From Mycobacterium neglectum (GTDB lineage Bacteria > Actinomycetota > Actinomycetes > Mycobacteriales > Mycobacteriaceae): DNA of 45,189 bases. A program made the position numbers and the translations under genes. The notes under the pieces are model-generated. The model was given only the letters and a program-made list of their open reading frames with translations, did not search any database and was not told the origin of the DNA. Location: positions 1 through 45,189 of the forward strand of contig NZ_NVQE01000048.1 in assembly GCF_002591975.1 (NCBI RefSeq), read 5' to 3'. Shown one piece after another: positions 15,872 through 24,814 of the stretch (positions are counted from its first letter, which is position 1; every line of letters begins with the position of its first letter).

Positions 15872-18205
15872 CTAGGCAGCGGCCGTTGTCGCCTCAGCCT
15901 CTGCTGGTGCGAGCGCCTGCGCGATGATGTCGGCGACGTCGACCATCGGTTTGACCTCCAGCGACTCGAGCACATCGGCCGGGACGTCGTCCAGGTCGGC
16001 CTCGTTGCGCTGGGGGATGAAAACCGTTGACAGTCCTGCGCGTTGCGCCGCCAACAGCTTCTGCTTGACGCCGCCGATCGGCAGCACGCGGCCGTTGAGT
16101 GTCACCTCACCGGTCATGCCGACATCGGAGCGGACCTGCCGCCCGGTGGCCATCGAAACCAGCGCCGTCACCATCGTCACGCCGGCCGACGGACCGTCCT
16201 TGGGCACCGCACCCGCGGGCACGTGCACGTGGATCCTGCGGTCCAGGGACTTCGGGTCGACGCCCAGCTGCTCGGCGTGTGCACGCACGTAGGACAGCGC
16301 GATCTGCGCGGACTCCTTCATCACGTCACCAAGCTGACCGGTCAGCTGCAGCCCGGCCTCTCCGTCGGTCGCCCCGGCTTCGATGTACAAGACATCGCCG
16401 CCGAGCCCCGTGACCGCCAGTCCGGTGGCCACACCGGGCACCGCCGTGCGCTCGGCCGACTCCGGAAGGAACCGCGGGCGACCCAGGTAGTCAACGAGAT
16501 CGGGCTCGTCGATCGTCAGCACCGCCGGGTCCACCGCCAGCTTCGTCGTGGCCTTGCGCAACGCCTTGGCCAGTAACCGCTCGAACTGCCGCACGCCGGG
16601 CTCGCGGGTGTAGTCGGCCGCGATCTTGCGCAGCGCGTCCTCGGTCACCGTCACCTCGTCCTCGGTCAGCGCCGCACGGTCCCGCTGCCGGGGCAGCAGG
16701 AAGTCCCGTGCGATGGCGACCTTGTCGTCCTCGGTGTAACCGTCGATCTGGATCAGCTCCATGCGGTCCAGCAGCGCCGACGGGATGTTCTCGATCACGT
16801 TGGCCGTCGCCAGGAACACGACATCGGACAGGTCCAGATCCAGCTCCAGGTAGTGATCGCGGAACGTATGGTTCTGCGCCGGGTCCAGCACCTCGAGCAG
16901 GGCGGCAGACGGATCGCCCCGGTAGTCGGAGCCGACCTTGTCGATCTCGTCGAGCAGCACGACGGGGTTCATCGACCCCGCTTCGCCGATCGCGCGCACG
17001 ATACGGCCGGGCAGTGCACCGACGTAGGTGCGACGGTGACCACGGATCTCGGCCTCGTCGCGCACACCGCCGAGGGCGACGCGCACGAACTTGCGGCCCA
17101 ATGCCCGGGCCACGCTCTCACCGAGCGATGTCTTGCCGACACCGGGGGGACCGGCCAGCACCATCACGGCGCCGGAACCGCGGCCGCCGACGACGGCCAT
17201 CCCACGCTGGGCGCGTCGGGCCCGAACCGCCAGGTACTCGACGATGCGGTCCTTTACGTCCGTCAGTCCGTGGTGGTCGGCGTCGAGTATTTCCCGGGCC
17301 GACTTCAGGTCGGTGGAATCTTCGGTGGAGACGTTCCACGGCAGCTCCAGAACGGTGTCCAGCCAAGTCCGGATCCAGCCGCCCTCGGGGCTCTGCTCGC
17401 TGGAACGCTCCAACTTGCCGACCTCGCGCAGCGCGGCCTCGCGGACCTTCTCCGGCAGATCGGCGGCCTCGACGCGGGCCCGGTAGTCGTCAGACCCGTC
17501 GGGTTCACCTTCGCCCAGCTCCTTGCGGATCGCGGCGAGCTGCTGACGCAGCAGGAATTCCTTCTGCGTCTTCTCCATGCCCTCGCGGACGTCGTCGGCG
17601 ATCTTGTCGGTGACCTCGACCTCCGCCAGCTGATCGCCGGTCCATTCGATGAGCACCTTGAGCCGCTCAGCGACGTCGGGGGTTTCCAGCAGCTGGCGCT
17701 TCTGCACCTGCGTCAGGTACGACGCGTAGCCGGCCGTGTCGGCCAGTGCCGACGGGTCGGTCAGCTGGTTGACGAAGTCGATGATCTGCCAGGCCTCTCG
17801 GCGCTGCAGCATCGCCAGCAGCAGCTTCTTGTACTCGGCAGCCAGCGCTTTGACCTCGTCGGTGGGGCCTGCAGCGTCTTCGATGACCTCGGTCACCTCG
17901 ACCCACAGCGCGGCGCCGGGGCCGTTGGCACCCGCACCGATGTGCGCACGCTTGGTGCCGCGCACGACCGCCGCGCTCCCATTACCGCCCGCTATGCGAC
18001 CGACCTGCACGATCGATGCGAGCACGCCGTATGACGCGTACCGGTCCTCGAGGCGGGGGGCGATGAGCAGCTCGCCGGACTCGGTGGCCTGTGCTGCGTC
18101 GACGGCGGCACGGGCCGCGTCGTCCAGCTCGATCGGCACAACCATTCCCGGCAGCACGATCGATTCGTTCAGGAACAGCACCGGCACTGATTTGGCTTCA
18201 GCCAT
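15872..18205 (-). CDS. lon: ATP-dependent protease Lon
   Basis: A 777-residue Lon (endopeptidase La), the usual bacterial length. The N-terminal substrate-binding domain (about 5-195) and coiled linker precede the AAA+ module with Walker A GPPGVGKT (352-359) and Walker B VVLLDEID (415-422). The protease domain holds the Ser-Lys dyad S673 (KDGPSAG) and K716 (GGVKQKLLAA), 43 residues apart as in E. coli. It degrades misfolded and selected regulatory proteins in the cytoplasm. GGAGG sits about 6 bases before the ATG. Lon is absent from M. tuberculosis but present in M. smegmatis and other fast growers. A near-HAIR dyad directly upstream suggests HspR control. Confidence 0.97.
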   Translation of the reverse strand: MAEAKSVPVLFLNESIVLPGMVVPIELDDAARAAVDAAQATESGELLIAPRLEDRYASYGVLASIVQVGRIAGGNGSAAVVRGTKRAHIGAGANGPGAALWVEVTEVIEDAAGPTDEVKALAAEYKKLLLAMLQRREAWQIIDFVNQLTDPSALADTAGYASYLTQVQKRQLLETPDVAERLKVLIEWTGDQLAEVEVTDKIADDVREGMEKTQKEFLLRQQLAAIRKELGEGEPDGSDDYRARVEAADLPEKVREAALREVGKLERSSEQSPEGGWIRTWLDTVLELPWNVSTEDSTDLKSAREILDADHHGLTDVKDRIVEYLAVRARRAQRGMAVVGGRGSGAVMVLAGPPGVGKTSLGESVARALGRKFVRVALGGVRDEAEIRGHRRTYVGALPGRIVRAIGEAGSMNPVVLLDEIDKVGSDYRGDPSAALLEVLDPAQNHTFRDHYLELDLDLSDVVFLATANVIENIPSALLDRMELIQIDGYTEDDKVAIARDFLLPRQRDRAALTEDEVTVTEDALRKIAADYTREPGVRQFERLLAKALRKATTKLAVDPAVLTIDEPDLVDYLGRPRFLPESAERTAVPGVATGLAVTGLGGDVLYIEAGATDGEAGLQLTGQLGDVMKESAQIALSYVRAHAEQLGVDPKSLDRRIHVHVPAGAVPKDGPSAGVTMVTALVSMATGRQVRSDVGMTGEVTLNGRVLPIGGVKQKLLAAQRAGLSTVFIPQRNEADLDDVPADVLESLEVKPMVDVADIIAQALAPAEAEATTAAA

Positions 18206-18217
18206 GGTTCCTCCAAA

Positions 18218-18238
18218 GTTCAGTCAGATCGACTCAAC
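18218..18238 (-). promoter_or_regulatory. HAIR-like HspR operator upstream of lon
   Basis: On the minus strand the sequence is GTTGAGT-N7-ACTGAAC, ending 13 bases before the lon ATG. The HspR-associated inverted repeat consensus is CTTGAGT-N7-ACTCAAG. The spacing is exact, the left arm matches 6 of 7 and the right arm 5 of 7. HspR control of lon is known in Streptomyces, which supports the call. No HspR gene is in the window. Confidence 0.65.
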
Positions 18239-18340
18239 CTTGTTGACGCCGCCTTTGTTCCCTTCCCCGAACTGGGCCCACACCCCGCTGCACCGGACAT
18301 CCAGCGACAGGATCAGGCGGGCCAACCTAATTGCGCATTG

Positions 18341-18381
18341 TCCGCAGTTTCTATCGTAGAAGTGCTTGCATTCCGCAGTTT
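18341..18381 (+). promoter_or_regulatory. Direct repeat TCCGCAGTTT upstream of gntP
   Basis: Two identical 10-mers at 18341-18350 and 18372-18381 lie 31 bp (about three helical turns) apart, and both are preceded by a GCATT-like string. They sit in the 231-bp divergent region between lon and gntP. A good candidate operator for the DeoR-type regulator encoded after gntP, but not verified. Confidence 0.4.
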
Positions 18382-18436
18382 GGTCGGTCAGGATCGTGAC
18401 GGGCCGCACATATGCGGGCCTTTCTGGGAGGTCTCG

Positions 18437-19921
18437 GTGGAAATAAGGTTGCTTCTTGCGCTGGCCCTTGGCATCGCGACGATGGTGGTGCTGGTGCTGC
18501 GCACCCGTCTCGACGCATTTGTCGCGCTGCTGATCGCCGCACTGGTCACCGGCTTCGTCGCTGGTTCACCAGCCTTGGACACCATCAAATCGATGACCAC
18601 GGGATTCGGTAACACACTGGGCTCGATCGGTATCGTCATCGGCCTCGGCGTGGGCATCGGCAAGATACTCGAGGTTTCGGGTGCCGCCGATACGCTGGCA
18701 CGCACGTTCGTGCGTGCCCTCGGTCGTGGACGCGAGCATTGGGCGATGGCAGGCACCGGCGCCATCGTCTCCATCCCGGTGTTCTGTGATTCCGGCTACG
18801 TCATCATGAACCCGCTGGCGCGCTCGATCGCGCGGCGCATCAAAGGCCGCTACGTCACGCTCGCGCTCGCGCTCGGCTGCGGCATGACGATTACCCACCA
18901 CCTGGTGCCACCAACACCGGGCCCGCTCGGGGTCGCCGGCATCCTCGGCGCCGACCTCGGCGGCCTGATCCTCGTCGGATTCGTCTTCGCGGTGTTGCTA
19001 TTACCGGTCGTTGTCCTCTACGCCGCCTGGATCGGCCCCAAGCTGGAGAGCGAGCTGACCGATGGGGTGCGTGCGGACGTCTACGGCAGTGTCAGTGTCA
19101 GTGCCAGCGCGGGCCGCACGGAGAGCACGGGCAGCCCGGGCACCTCGGGGAGCGTTGCGAACGTCGAGGACACCGAGGGGCCAGTCCACAAACTCGGTGC
19201 GGTGCCGGATGGTGAGAAGGAGCACTCCGTCCCGTTCGTCCTGGCCATGTTGCCGCTGTTCGTGCCGCTGCTGTTGATCGTGATGAACACCGTCGCCGCG
19301 GCGATCGACCGTGCCAACCAGGGCGTGCTGTCGCCCGACGATGAGTACACCCCGGCTGGCTACGCGGCGGTGCTCGGCTTCGTCGGCAACCCGGTGGTTG
19401 CCTTGGTCATAGGCATCGTGCTCGCCGTTTACCTGTTGCTGCCACGGTGGACGCCGCGCGCGAAGGTGCACCACTGGCTCGCTGAGGCCGCTGCGTCGGC
19501 CGGGCTGATCATTCTGATCACTGGAGCCGGCGGCGCGCTCGGCCAGGTGCTGCGTGACTCCGGCGTCGGCGATGCGCTGGCCGAGGCGATAGCCGACGTC
19601 AGCATGCCTGGCGTCCTGGTCCCGTTCCTGATCGCCTCGCTGGTGAGACTCGCCCAGGGTTCCGGCACGGTCGCCATGATCACCGCCGCCTCGGTGACGG
19701 TGCCGCTGGTGGCCGGTCTTGGCCTTTCGCCCCTGGTCGCAGCACTGGCGTGCTGTGCTGGGTCGATGGTGTTCAGCTACTTCAACGACTCCTACTTCTG
19801 GGTCGTCACCAGGTTCACCGGGCTCGAGGGTGTTGCTGCCCTGCGCGGCTGGTCGGGCATCACCACAGCGGTGTGGCTGGCCTCGCTGCCGCTGCTGCTC
19901 GTCGCAAGTGCGGTCCTCTGA
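18437..19921 (+). CDS. GntP-family gluconate/sugar-acid permease
   Basis: A 494-residue polytopic membrane protein with about 12 hydrophobic segments. GntP/Gnt-H symporter features are TGFGNTLGSIGIVIGLGVGIGKILEVSGAA, IPVFCDSGYVIMNPLARSIA, MTITHHLVPPTPGPLGVAGILGADLG and a C-terminal SGTVAMITAASV...YFNDSYFWVVTRF. Relatives import gluconate, idonate, glycerate or related acids with protons. The central cytoplasmic loop (about 200-265) has an unusual Ser/Gly/Thr-rich stretch. GTG 18437 is preceded by GGGAGG; a longer ORF to 18338 lacks a ribosome site. No kinase or dehydrogenase for the acid is adjacent, so the substrate remains open. The DeoR-type regulator follows after 91 bases. Confidence 0.88.
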   Translation: MEIRLLLALALGIATMVVLVLRTRLDAFVALLIAALVTGFVAGSPALDTIKSMTTGFGNTLGSIGIVIGLGVGIGKILEVSGAADTLARTFVRALGRGREHWAMAGTGAIVSIPVFCDSGYVIMNPLARSIARRIKGRYVTLALALGCGMTITHHLVPPTPGPLGVAGILGADLGGLILVGFVFAVLLLPVVVLYAAWIGPKLESELTDGVRADVYGSVSVSASAGRTESTGSPGTSGSVANVEDTEGPVHKLGAVPDGEKEHSVPFVLAMLPLFVPLLLIVMNTVAAAIDRANQGVLSPDDEYTPAGYAAVLGFVGNPVVALVIGIVLAVYLLLPRWTPRAKVHHWLAEAAASAGLIILITGAGGALGQVLRDSGVGDALAEAIADVSMPGVLVPFLIASLVRLAQGSGTVAMITAASVTVPLVAGLGLSPLVAALACCAGSMVFSYFNDSYFWVVTRFTGLEGVAALRGWSGITTAVWLASLPLLLVASAVL

Positions 19922-20012
19922 ACCGATATTCCACCGCGCTCGAGGACGCGCCGTACCGCGATGACATCCGAGCTACCTACGGCTCCTGAGGGGGAGTCCG
20001 GACAGGAGGGTG

Positions 20013-20798
20013 ATGTCCGGCAGGGGTATGCGGCGCGCGACCTATGCGCGGCATGACGCGATGATCGGACTTGTGCGCGACAGAGGCGTAACCGATGTGG
20101 AGACGCTAGCTGCGCGGCTCGCCGTCTCGACGTCCACCGTTCGGCGCGACCTGTCGACCCTCCAGCAGCAGGGGCGCCTGGCCCGTACCTACGGCGGCGC
20201 GCTGGCCACCGACGTGTTCCGCGAGCGGCCGTTCACCGAGAGCGAGCGGCTCAACCTCGAGGCGAAGGCGGCCATAGCCGACGTGGCGCTGGGGCTGGTG
20301 CCGCCGGAGGGCACGGTCTTCCTCGATGCCGGCACGACGTGCCTGGCACTTGCACGGCGGCTGGCCGAGGGCAGGCCGCTCACGGTGGTCACCCGCGGGC
20401 TGGAGGCGGCGCTTGTGCTGGCCCGTTCGGCCAACGTCGACGTGGTGCTCACCGGCGGTCGGGTACAGCCGCTCAGCCACGGGGTGATCGGGCCACTCGC
20501 GTCGCTGGCACTCAACCGGTTGCACTTCGATATCGCATTCCTCGGCGCCGACGCCGTCGACCCGACCCGTGGCCTTGGCGAGCCGACGGTCGAGGAGACC
20601 TGGATAAAGCAGGAGGCCGCCGCCCGCGCTGACCGCGTGGTGCTGCTCGCCGACTCCTCGAAGCTCGCCCAGTGCACCCCCGCATGGATCCCGATCGCCG
20701 AGTCGTGGACGGTCGTGCTCGACGCGGCGGCCCCGAAGGCGGCGTGCACAGCGTTCACCGAGCGTGGGGTGCGGGTGCTGACGCCGACAAGGCGGTGA
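20013..20798 (+). CDS. DeoR/GlpR-family transcriptional regulator
   Basis: A 261-residue DeoR-type repressor. The N-terminal winged helix-turn-helix (about 15-62) reads MIGLVRDRGVTDVETLAARLAVSTSTVRRDLSTLQQQGRLARTYGGA, the family signature. The C-terminal sugar-phosphate-binding domain (ISOCOT fold) has FLDAGTT (103-109), TVVTRGLEAA, LTGGRV and FLGADAVDP. Such regulators usually respond to a phosphorylated sugar or sugar acid. Placement behind gntP suggests it controls that permease. GGAGGG precedes the tandem GTGATG, and ATG 20013 is preferred. A hairpin terminator lies 106 bases downstream. Confidence 0.9.
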   Translation: MSGRGMRRATYARHDAMIGLVRDRGVTDVETLAARLAVSTSTVRRDLSTLQQQGRLARTYGGALATDVFRERPFTESERLNLEAKAAIADVALGLVPPEGTVFLDAGTTCLALARRLAEGRPLTVVTRGLEAALVLARSANVDVVLTGGRVQPLSHGVIGPLASLALNRLHFDIAFLGADAVDPTRGLGEPTVEETWIKQEAAARADRVVLLADSSKLAQCTPAWIPIAESWTVVLDAAAPKAACTAFTERGVRVLTPTRR

Positions 20799-20904
20799 TT
20801 CGACACCTCGCCAAATATGCAGGCGTGCAGGAAGTTACCGGCCGCTATCCACGCCTTGGTGAAACATTCAGCGACCCGAGGGCGAGATCTCCCGACGCAA
20901 ATGC

Positions 20905-20943
20905 CAGGGAGCCTGCCGTTCGGGGGTTACGGCAGGCTCCCTG
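20905..20943. terminator. Bidirectional intrinsic-type terminator
   Basis: 15-bp perfect stem (20905-20919 with 20929-20943; arm begins CAGGGAGCCTGCC) around a 9-base loop. It sits between the convergent stops of the DeoR regulator (20798) and the mycolyltransferase (20957). A TTGTTG stretch follows on the plus strand. Confidence 0.8.
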
Positions 20944-20956
20944 TTGTGGGTGGAAC

Positions 20957-21952
20957 TCAGGCGGTGGCTTGCGCCCCCAGCACCCGTTGGATATCGGGCT
21001 TCATCATGTCGAGCTGCTGACCCCAGTAGCCCCAGCTATGCGTGCCCTGTTGCGGGAAGTTGAACACCCCGTTGGTGCCACCTGCGGCAACGTAGTTGTC
21101 CTTGAAGCTGACGTTGGTACGCAACGTCAATCCCTCGAGGAACTGCGCGGCCATCATGTTGCCGCCGCCACCGCTGGTGTCCAGATCCGACGGCGTACCG
21201 GAACCGCAGTAGATCCAGACCCTGGTGTTGTTGGCCACCAGCTGATTGATGTTGACCATCGGGTCGTTGCGCTTCCACGCCGGATCCGAGGACGGACCCC
21301 ACATGCTCTCGGCGTTGTAGCCGCCCGCGTCGTTCATCGCCAGTCCGATCAGCATCGGCCACCAGCCCTCGGACGGATTGAGGAAGCCCGACAACGATGC
21401 GGCGTAGATGAACTTCTGCGGATGGTAGATCGAGTACGTCAGCGCCGTGGCGCCGGCCATCGAGATGCCCACCACCGCGTTGCCGAGCTGCGAAACACCC
21501 TTGTTGGCCTCAAGCCAAGCGGGCAGCTCGTTCGTCAGGAACGTCTCCCACTTGTAGGTGTAGTCCTGGCCGTTACCCCGTGACGGCTGATACCAGTCGG
21601 TGTAGAAGCTCGACATGCCACCTACGGGCATGACGGTCGACAGACCGGACTGGTAGTACCACTCGAAGGCCGGGGTGTTGATGTCCCAGCCGTTGAAATC
21701 GTCCTGCGCGCGCAGCCCGTCGAGCAGGTACACCGCATGCGGACCTCCACCCTGGAACTGCACCTTGATGTTGCGGTTCATCGACGGGGAGAACACATCC
21801 AGATACTCGACCGGCAGACCCGGCCGGGAGAACGCACCAGCTGTCGCCGAACCCCCGACGAAGCCGATCAGCCCGGGCAGAGTCACCGCCGCAACGGCGC
21901 TCACCGCCAGCTTGCGGAACCACTTACTCCGAAACCTCTCAAAGACCTTCAT
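20957..21952 (-). CDS. fbpC: Antigen 85-type mycolyltransferase (Ag85C-like)
   Basis: A 331-residue secreted alpha/beta-hydrolase that transfers mycolic acids between trehalose monomycolates or onto arabinogalactan. A signal peptide precedes the mature start FSRPGLPVEYL (residue 41). Catalytic residues are S164 (GISMAGA; 124 in mature numbering, as in Ag85C), a Glu in FLEGLTLRTN (E273) and H305 (GTHSW). It resembles Ag85C more than A or B: QGGGPHAVYLLDGLRAQDD, SGFLNPSEGWWP, WKRNDPMV, and QPSRGNGQ in place of the Cys-Cys loop of A/B. Differences are GISMAG for GLSMSG and an extra Gly-rich loop (DTSGGGGNMM, about 258-267) near the catalytic Glu. Fast growers carry several paralogues, so the C label is tentative. 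ATG 21952 is preferred over longer in-frame starts. Confidence 0.9.
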   Translation of the reverse strand: MKVFERFRSKWFRKLAVSAVAAVTLPGLIGFVGGSATAGAFSRPGLPVEYLDVFSPSMNRNIKVQFQGGGPHAVYLLDGLRAQDDFNGWDINTPAFEWYYQSGLSTVMPVGGMSSFYTDWYQPSRGNGQDYTYKWETFLTNELPAWLEANKGVSQLGNAVVGISMAGATALTYSIYHPQKFIYAASLSGFLNPSEGWWPMLIGLAMNDAGGYNAESMWGPSSDPAWKRNDPMVNINQLVANNTRVWIYCGSGTPSDLDTSGGGGNMMAAQFLEGLTLRTNVSFKDNYVAAGGTNGVFNFPQQGTHSWGYWGQQLDMMKPDIQRVLGAQATA

Positions 21953-22090
21953 AACGGCAACCAACCCACCTTTCATTGCGTGCCACAAAGCATTTGCCGT
22001 TGCTCTGCCTGCGTAATGAAACACGTGGACGGGGCGAGTCCGGCCCCGCAACACACGGTTGCGATATCGCGGTTGGCTAACGATTCCGAC

Positions 22091-22108
22091 TCGGCGAGGA
22101 CTCGCCGA
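22091..22108. repeat. 8-bp inverted repeat in the mycolyltransferase upstream region
   Basis: TCGGCGAG-GA-CTCGCCGA is a perfect 8-bp dyad about 140 bases before the mycolyltransferase start and 60 bases past the lldD2 stop. It could be an operator or a short hairpin; nothing decides between them. Confidence 0.35.
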
Positions 22109-22167
22109 ACAGCGGATATGTAGCGTGGCCAGTGGGAATTGTGTGACTGGAGTGATTTCGTGCCGGG

Positions 22168-23400
22168 CTACGACACGCCTCGGCCAAACCGGTGTAACTG
22201 TGTCACGTGCCGAGGCACCAGCTCGTCGAGCGACGTCACACCGAGAAGCCTCATAGTCCTACTGACCTGGCCCGACAGGATCTCGATGGCGCGGTCGACG
22301 CCCGCCTCGCCGCCGGCCATCAGGCCGTACAGATACGCGCGCCCGATCAACGTGAATCGCGCTCCCAGCGCGATCGCCGCCACAATGTCGGCGCCCGACA
22401 TGATGCCCGTGTCCAGCAAAACCTCGGTGTCGTTTCCGAGTTCCGCGGCGACGCGTGGCAGCAGGTGGAATGGCACCGGTGCGCGGTCGAGTTGGCGGCC
22501 GCCGTGATTGGACAACACGATTCCGTCGGCGCCAAGGTCGACCACTGACTTCGCATCCTCAAGTGTCTGAATTCCCTTGACCACCAGCTTGTTCGGCCAC
22601 TGTGTCTTTATCCAGGCCAGATCCTCGAACGTCACGGTCGGGTCGAACATGGTATCCAGGTACTCCGCGACGGTGCCGGGCCACCGGTCCAGCGACGCGA
22701 ACGACAGCGGTTCGGTGCTCAGCAGGTCGAACCACCAGCGGGGGTGCGGCACCGCGTCGAGGACCGTGCGCAGCGTCAGCGCCGGCGGTATCGACATCCC
22801 GTTGCGGGTGTCGCGTAGACGGGCTCCCGCGACAGGGACGTCGACAGTGACCAGCAGCGTGTCGAAGCCCGCGGCCGCGGCCCGCTCAACCAGCGCCATC
22901 GACCGGTCCCGGTCCTTCCACATGTAGAGCTGAAACCAGTTGCGACCATGCGGATTTGCGGCCTTGACATCCTCGATCGAGGAAGTCCCGAGCGTGGACA
23001 ACGAGAACGGGATGCCGGCGCGTGCGGCGGCGCGTGCGCCGGCGATCTCGCCTTCGGTTTGCATCAACCGGGTGAAACCGGTCGGCGCGATCCCGAACGG
23101 CTGATCCACCCGGTCGCCGAGCACAGTGGCCCCGGTGTCTATTTCGGCGACATTACGCAGGATCGTCGGGTGAAATTCGATGTCGCGGAAAGCCTGTCGT
23201 GCCCGCCCCAACGACAGCTCCTCTTCGGCGGCGCCGTCGGTGTAGTCGAACGCCGCCGTGGGGGTGCGTCGTTTCGCGATGCGCCGCAGATCCTCGATCG
23301 TCAGTGCACTTTCGAGTCGGCGTTGCTTCAAGTTCACCTGCGGCTTGCGGAACTGCAGCAGCGGGGCCAGTTCTTGGGGTCGGGGTAAGCGGCGCTTCAT
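22168..23400 (-). CDS. lldD2: L-lactate dehydrogenase (quinone), FMN-dependent LldD2
   Basis: A 410-residue FMN alpha-hydroxyacid dehydrogenase that oxidises L-lactate to pyruvate and reduces the quinone pool at the membrane. The family motif SNHGGRQLD carries the catalytic His and substrate Arg. FMN contacts are seen in PFGIAPTGF, SLSTLGTSSIEDV, WFQLYMWKDR and VKGIQTLEDAKS. The length and opening (MKRRLPRPQELAPLLQF) match M. tuberculosis LldD2 (Rv1872c). It starts 11 bases after the stop of the MscS gene, so it is probably at the end of the cyclase-mscS-lldD2 transcript. In M. tuberculosis those two genes are elsewhere (Rv2435c-Rv2434c). Confidence 0.93.
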   Translation of the reverse strand: MKRRLPRPQELAPLLQFRKPQVNLKQRRLESALTIEDLRRIAKRRTPTAAFDYTDGAAEEELSLGRARQAFRDIEFHPTILRNVAEIDTGATVLGDRVDQPFGIAPTGFTRLMQTEGEIAGARAAARAGIPFSLSTLGTSSIEDVKAANPHGRNWFQLYMWKDRDRSMALVERAAAAGFDTLLVTVDVPVAGARLRDTRNGMSIPPALTLRTVLDAVPHPRWWFDLLSTEPLSFASLDRWPGTVAEYLDTMFDPTVTFEDLAWIKTQWPNKLVVKGIQTLEDAKSVVDLGADGIVLSNHGGRQLDRAPVPFHLLPRVAAELGNDTEVLLDTGIMSGADIVAAIALGARFTLIGRAYLYGLMAGGEAGVDRAIEILSGQVSRTMRLLGVTSLDELVPRHVTQLHRFGRGVS

Positions 23401-23411
23401 CGTGACCGCGC

Positions 23412-24812
23412 TCAGTCCTCGGCCGCGGCCAACGCCCGCCGCAGGCTTTCGCGTCTTTCTTCGATGGCACGACCGAAGTCCTGCAGCAACACCGGTTTTC
23501 GCGACACCAGGTCCTCGATGACAGCGCGATCCATCTGCAACACAGTCACTTCGTTGAGCGCATAGGCGGCCGCGGTCACCGGTTCGAGTGTCAGCGCCGT
23601 CTGACCCAGGAAGTCGCCCGATTCAAGCGTCCGGACGGGAATGATGCCACCCGCACGGTCGGTCGCCGCGAGCCTGACCTTCCCGTTGACAATGAACGTC
23701 ATCCGCTTGGGGACCTGCCCCGTGTGCTGGATGTACTCACCGGCGCCGTAACGCGTGACACGGACCTGGGGGAGCAGACCCTCCTGGTCCTGGTGATTCA
23801 GCCGCAGGGTCGGCGCGATGATCCGCAACGACGTCTGCACCCGTTCGGATGTGGAGAACTCGTCTTCGGCCTCGTCGAGATGCAGACCGGCGCGCCGTGA
23901 GGCGTACCAGACCCAGCGCAGGAACTGTGATTTGGCGGCGAAGTCATCCGCGGGGGAGCGCACCGGAACTCCCGTGCTGTACTCCTGGGAGTCGGAACGT
24001 ACGCTGGACGGCGTCGCGCCCGGTCGTAACTGTGGCAGCATGGCGGCCACGCGGTTCAGCATCGCGATGACGTCGTCGGGTGGGTCGTTTACCGAAAACA
24101 CGGTGGTGACACTGAGTGAGTGGGTGCCTGCCGGTCGGCTGAAGTTCTTGAACGAGGCGGCGGCCAGCGCTGAGTTGGGCATGATCATCATGCCGCTACC
24201 GGTGTCGATATGCGTGGCGCGCCAGTTGACTTCCACGACGCGACCACGTGCCGACGGCGCGTCGATCCAGTCACCGAGCTGAAACGGCTGTTCGAACAAC
24301 AGGAGCAGGCCCGAGATTATCTGCCCCACCGAGTTCTGCAGCGCAAGGCCGATCACGATGGACGTCACGCCCAGCGCGGTGAACAGGCCACCCACATTCG
24401 CGCCCCAGATGTAGGCGAGCATGATGGCGAGGCCGACGGCGATCACCGCGAATCGGGCCACGTCGAGGAAGATCGACGGGATTCGCTTGCGCCAGCTGCC
24501 TTCCGGCGCACCTTGGAACATCGTGGCATTCAGGCCGGACAGCAGCAGAACCAGTACGACGAAACCGAACACGGTCGCGACGACCCGCACCGGCGTCGCC
24601 TCACCGGAGACCTGGATGGCCTGCACGAGCAGGATCAGCAGTGCACCCAGCGGCAGTATGTAGTTGCGCACCAGATGCACCGGACGGGCCAGCCCGCTGC
24701 CGCGGCGTAGCAGCGCGTTGTGCAACTCGGTGAGCAACACCAAGCAGACGGGGAAACCGACGGCCACCCCGACGGCCCAGTAGAACCACGGAGAATCGAA
24801 CACGCTGCTCAT
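23412..24812 (-). CDS. MscS-type channel with C-terminal cyclic-nucleotide-binding domain
   Basis: A 466-residue inner-membrane protein. Four hydrophobic segments (about 10-30, 50-70, 76-97, 115-136) precede the MscS core: GGLFTALGVTSIVIGLALQNSVGQIISGLLLLFEQPFQLGDWI pore helix and first beta domain, then the vestibule. A CNB-fold domain occupies about 340-450. Relatives (bCNG channels, M. tuberculosis Rv2434c) are proposed to be nucleotide-modulated rather than purely tension-gated. The phosphate-binding cassette is atypical: the conserved Glu of FGE is Gln (FLGQTAL, 402-408) and the conserved Arg before Ser/Thr-Ala is Val (EPVTAAA). cAMP binding is therefore doubtful. The ATG lies two bases after the cyclase stop. 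A longer ORF to 25166 overlaps the cyclase and is not used. Confidence 0.88.
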   Translation of the reverse strand: MSSVFDSPWFYWAVGVAVGFPVCLVLLTELHNALLRRGSGLARPVHLVRNYILPLGALLILLVQAIQVSGEATPVRVVATVFGFVVLVLLLSGLNATMFQGAPEGSWRKRIPSIFLDVARFAVIAVGLAIMLAYIWGANVGGLFTALGVTSIVIGLALQNSVGQIISGLLLLFEQPFQLGDWIDAPSARGRVVEVNWRATHIDTGSGMMIMPNSALAAASFKNFSRPAGTHSLSVTTVFSVNDPPDDVIAMLNRVAAMLPQLRPGATPSSVRSDSQEYSTGVPVRSPADDFAAKSQFLRWVWYASRRAGLHLDEAEDEFSTSERVQTSLRIIAPTLRLNHQDQEGLLPQVRVTRYGAGEYIQHTGQVPKRMTFIVNGKVRLAATDRAGGIIPVRTLESGDFLGQTALTLEPVTAAAYALNEVTVLQMDRAVIEDLVSRKPVLLQDFGRAIEERRESLRRALAAAED

Positions 24813-24814
24813 CG

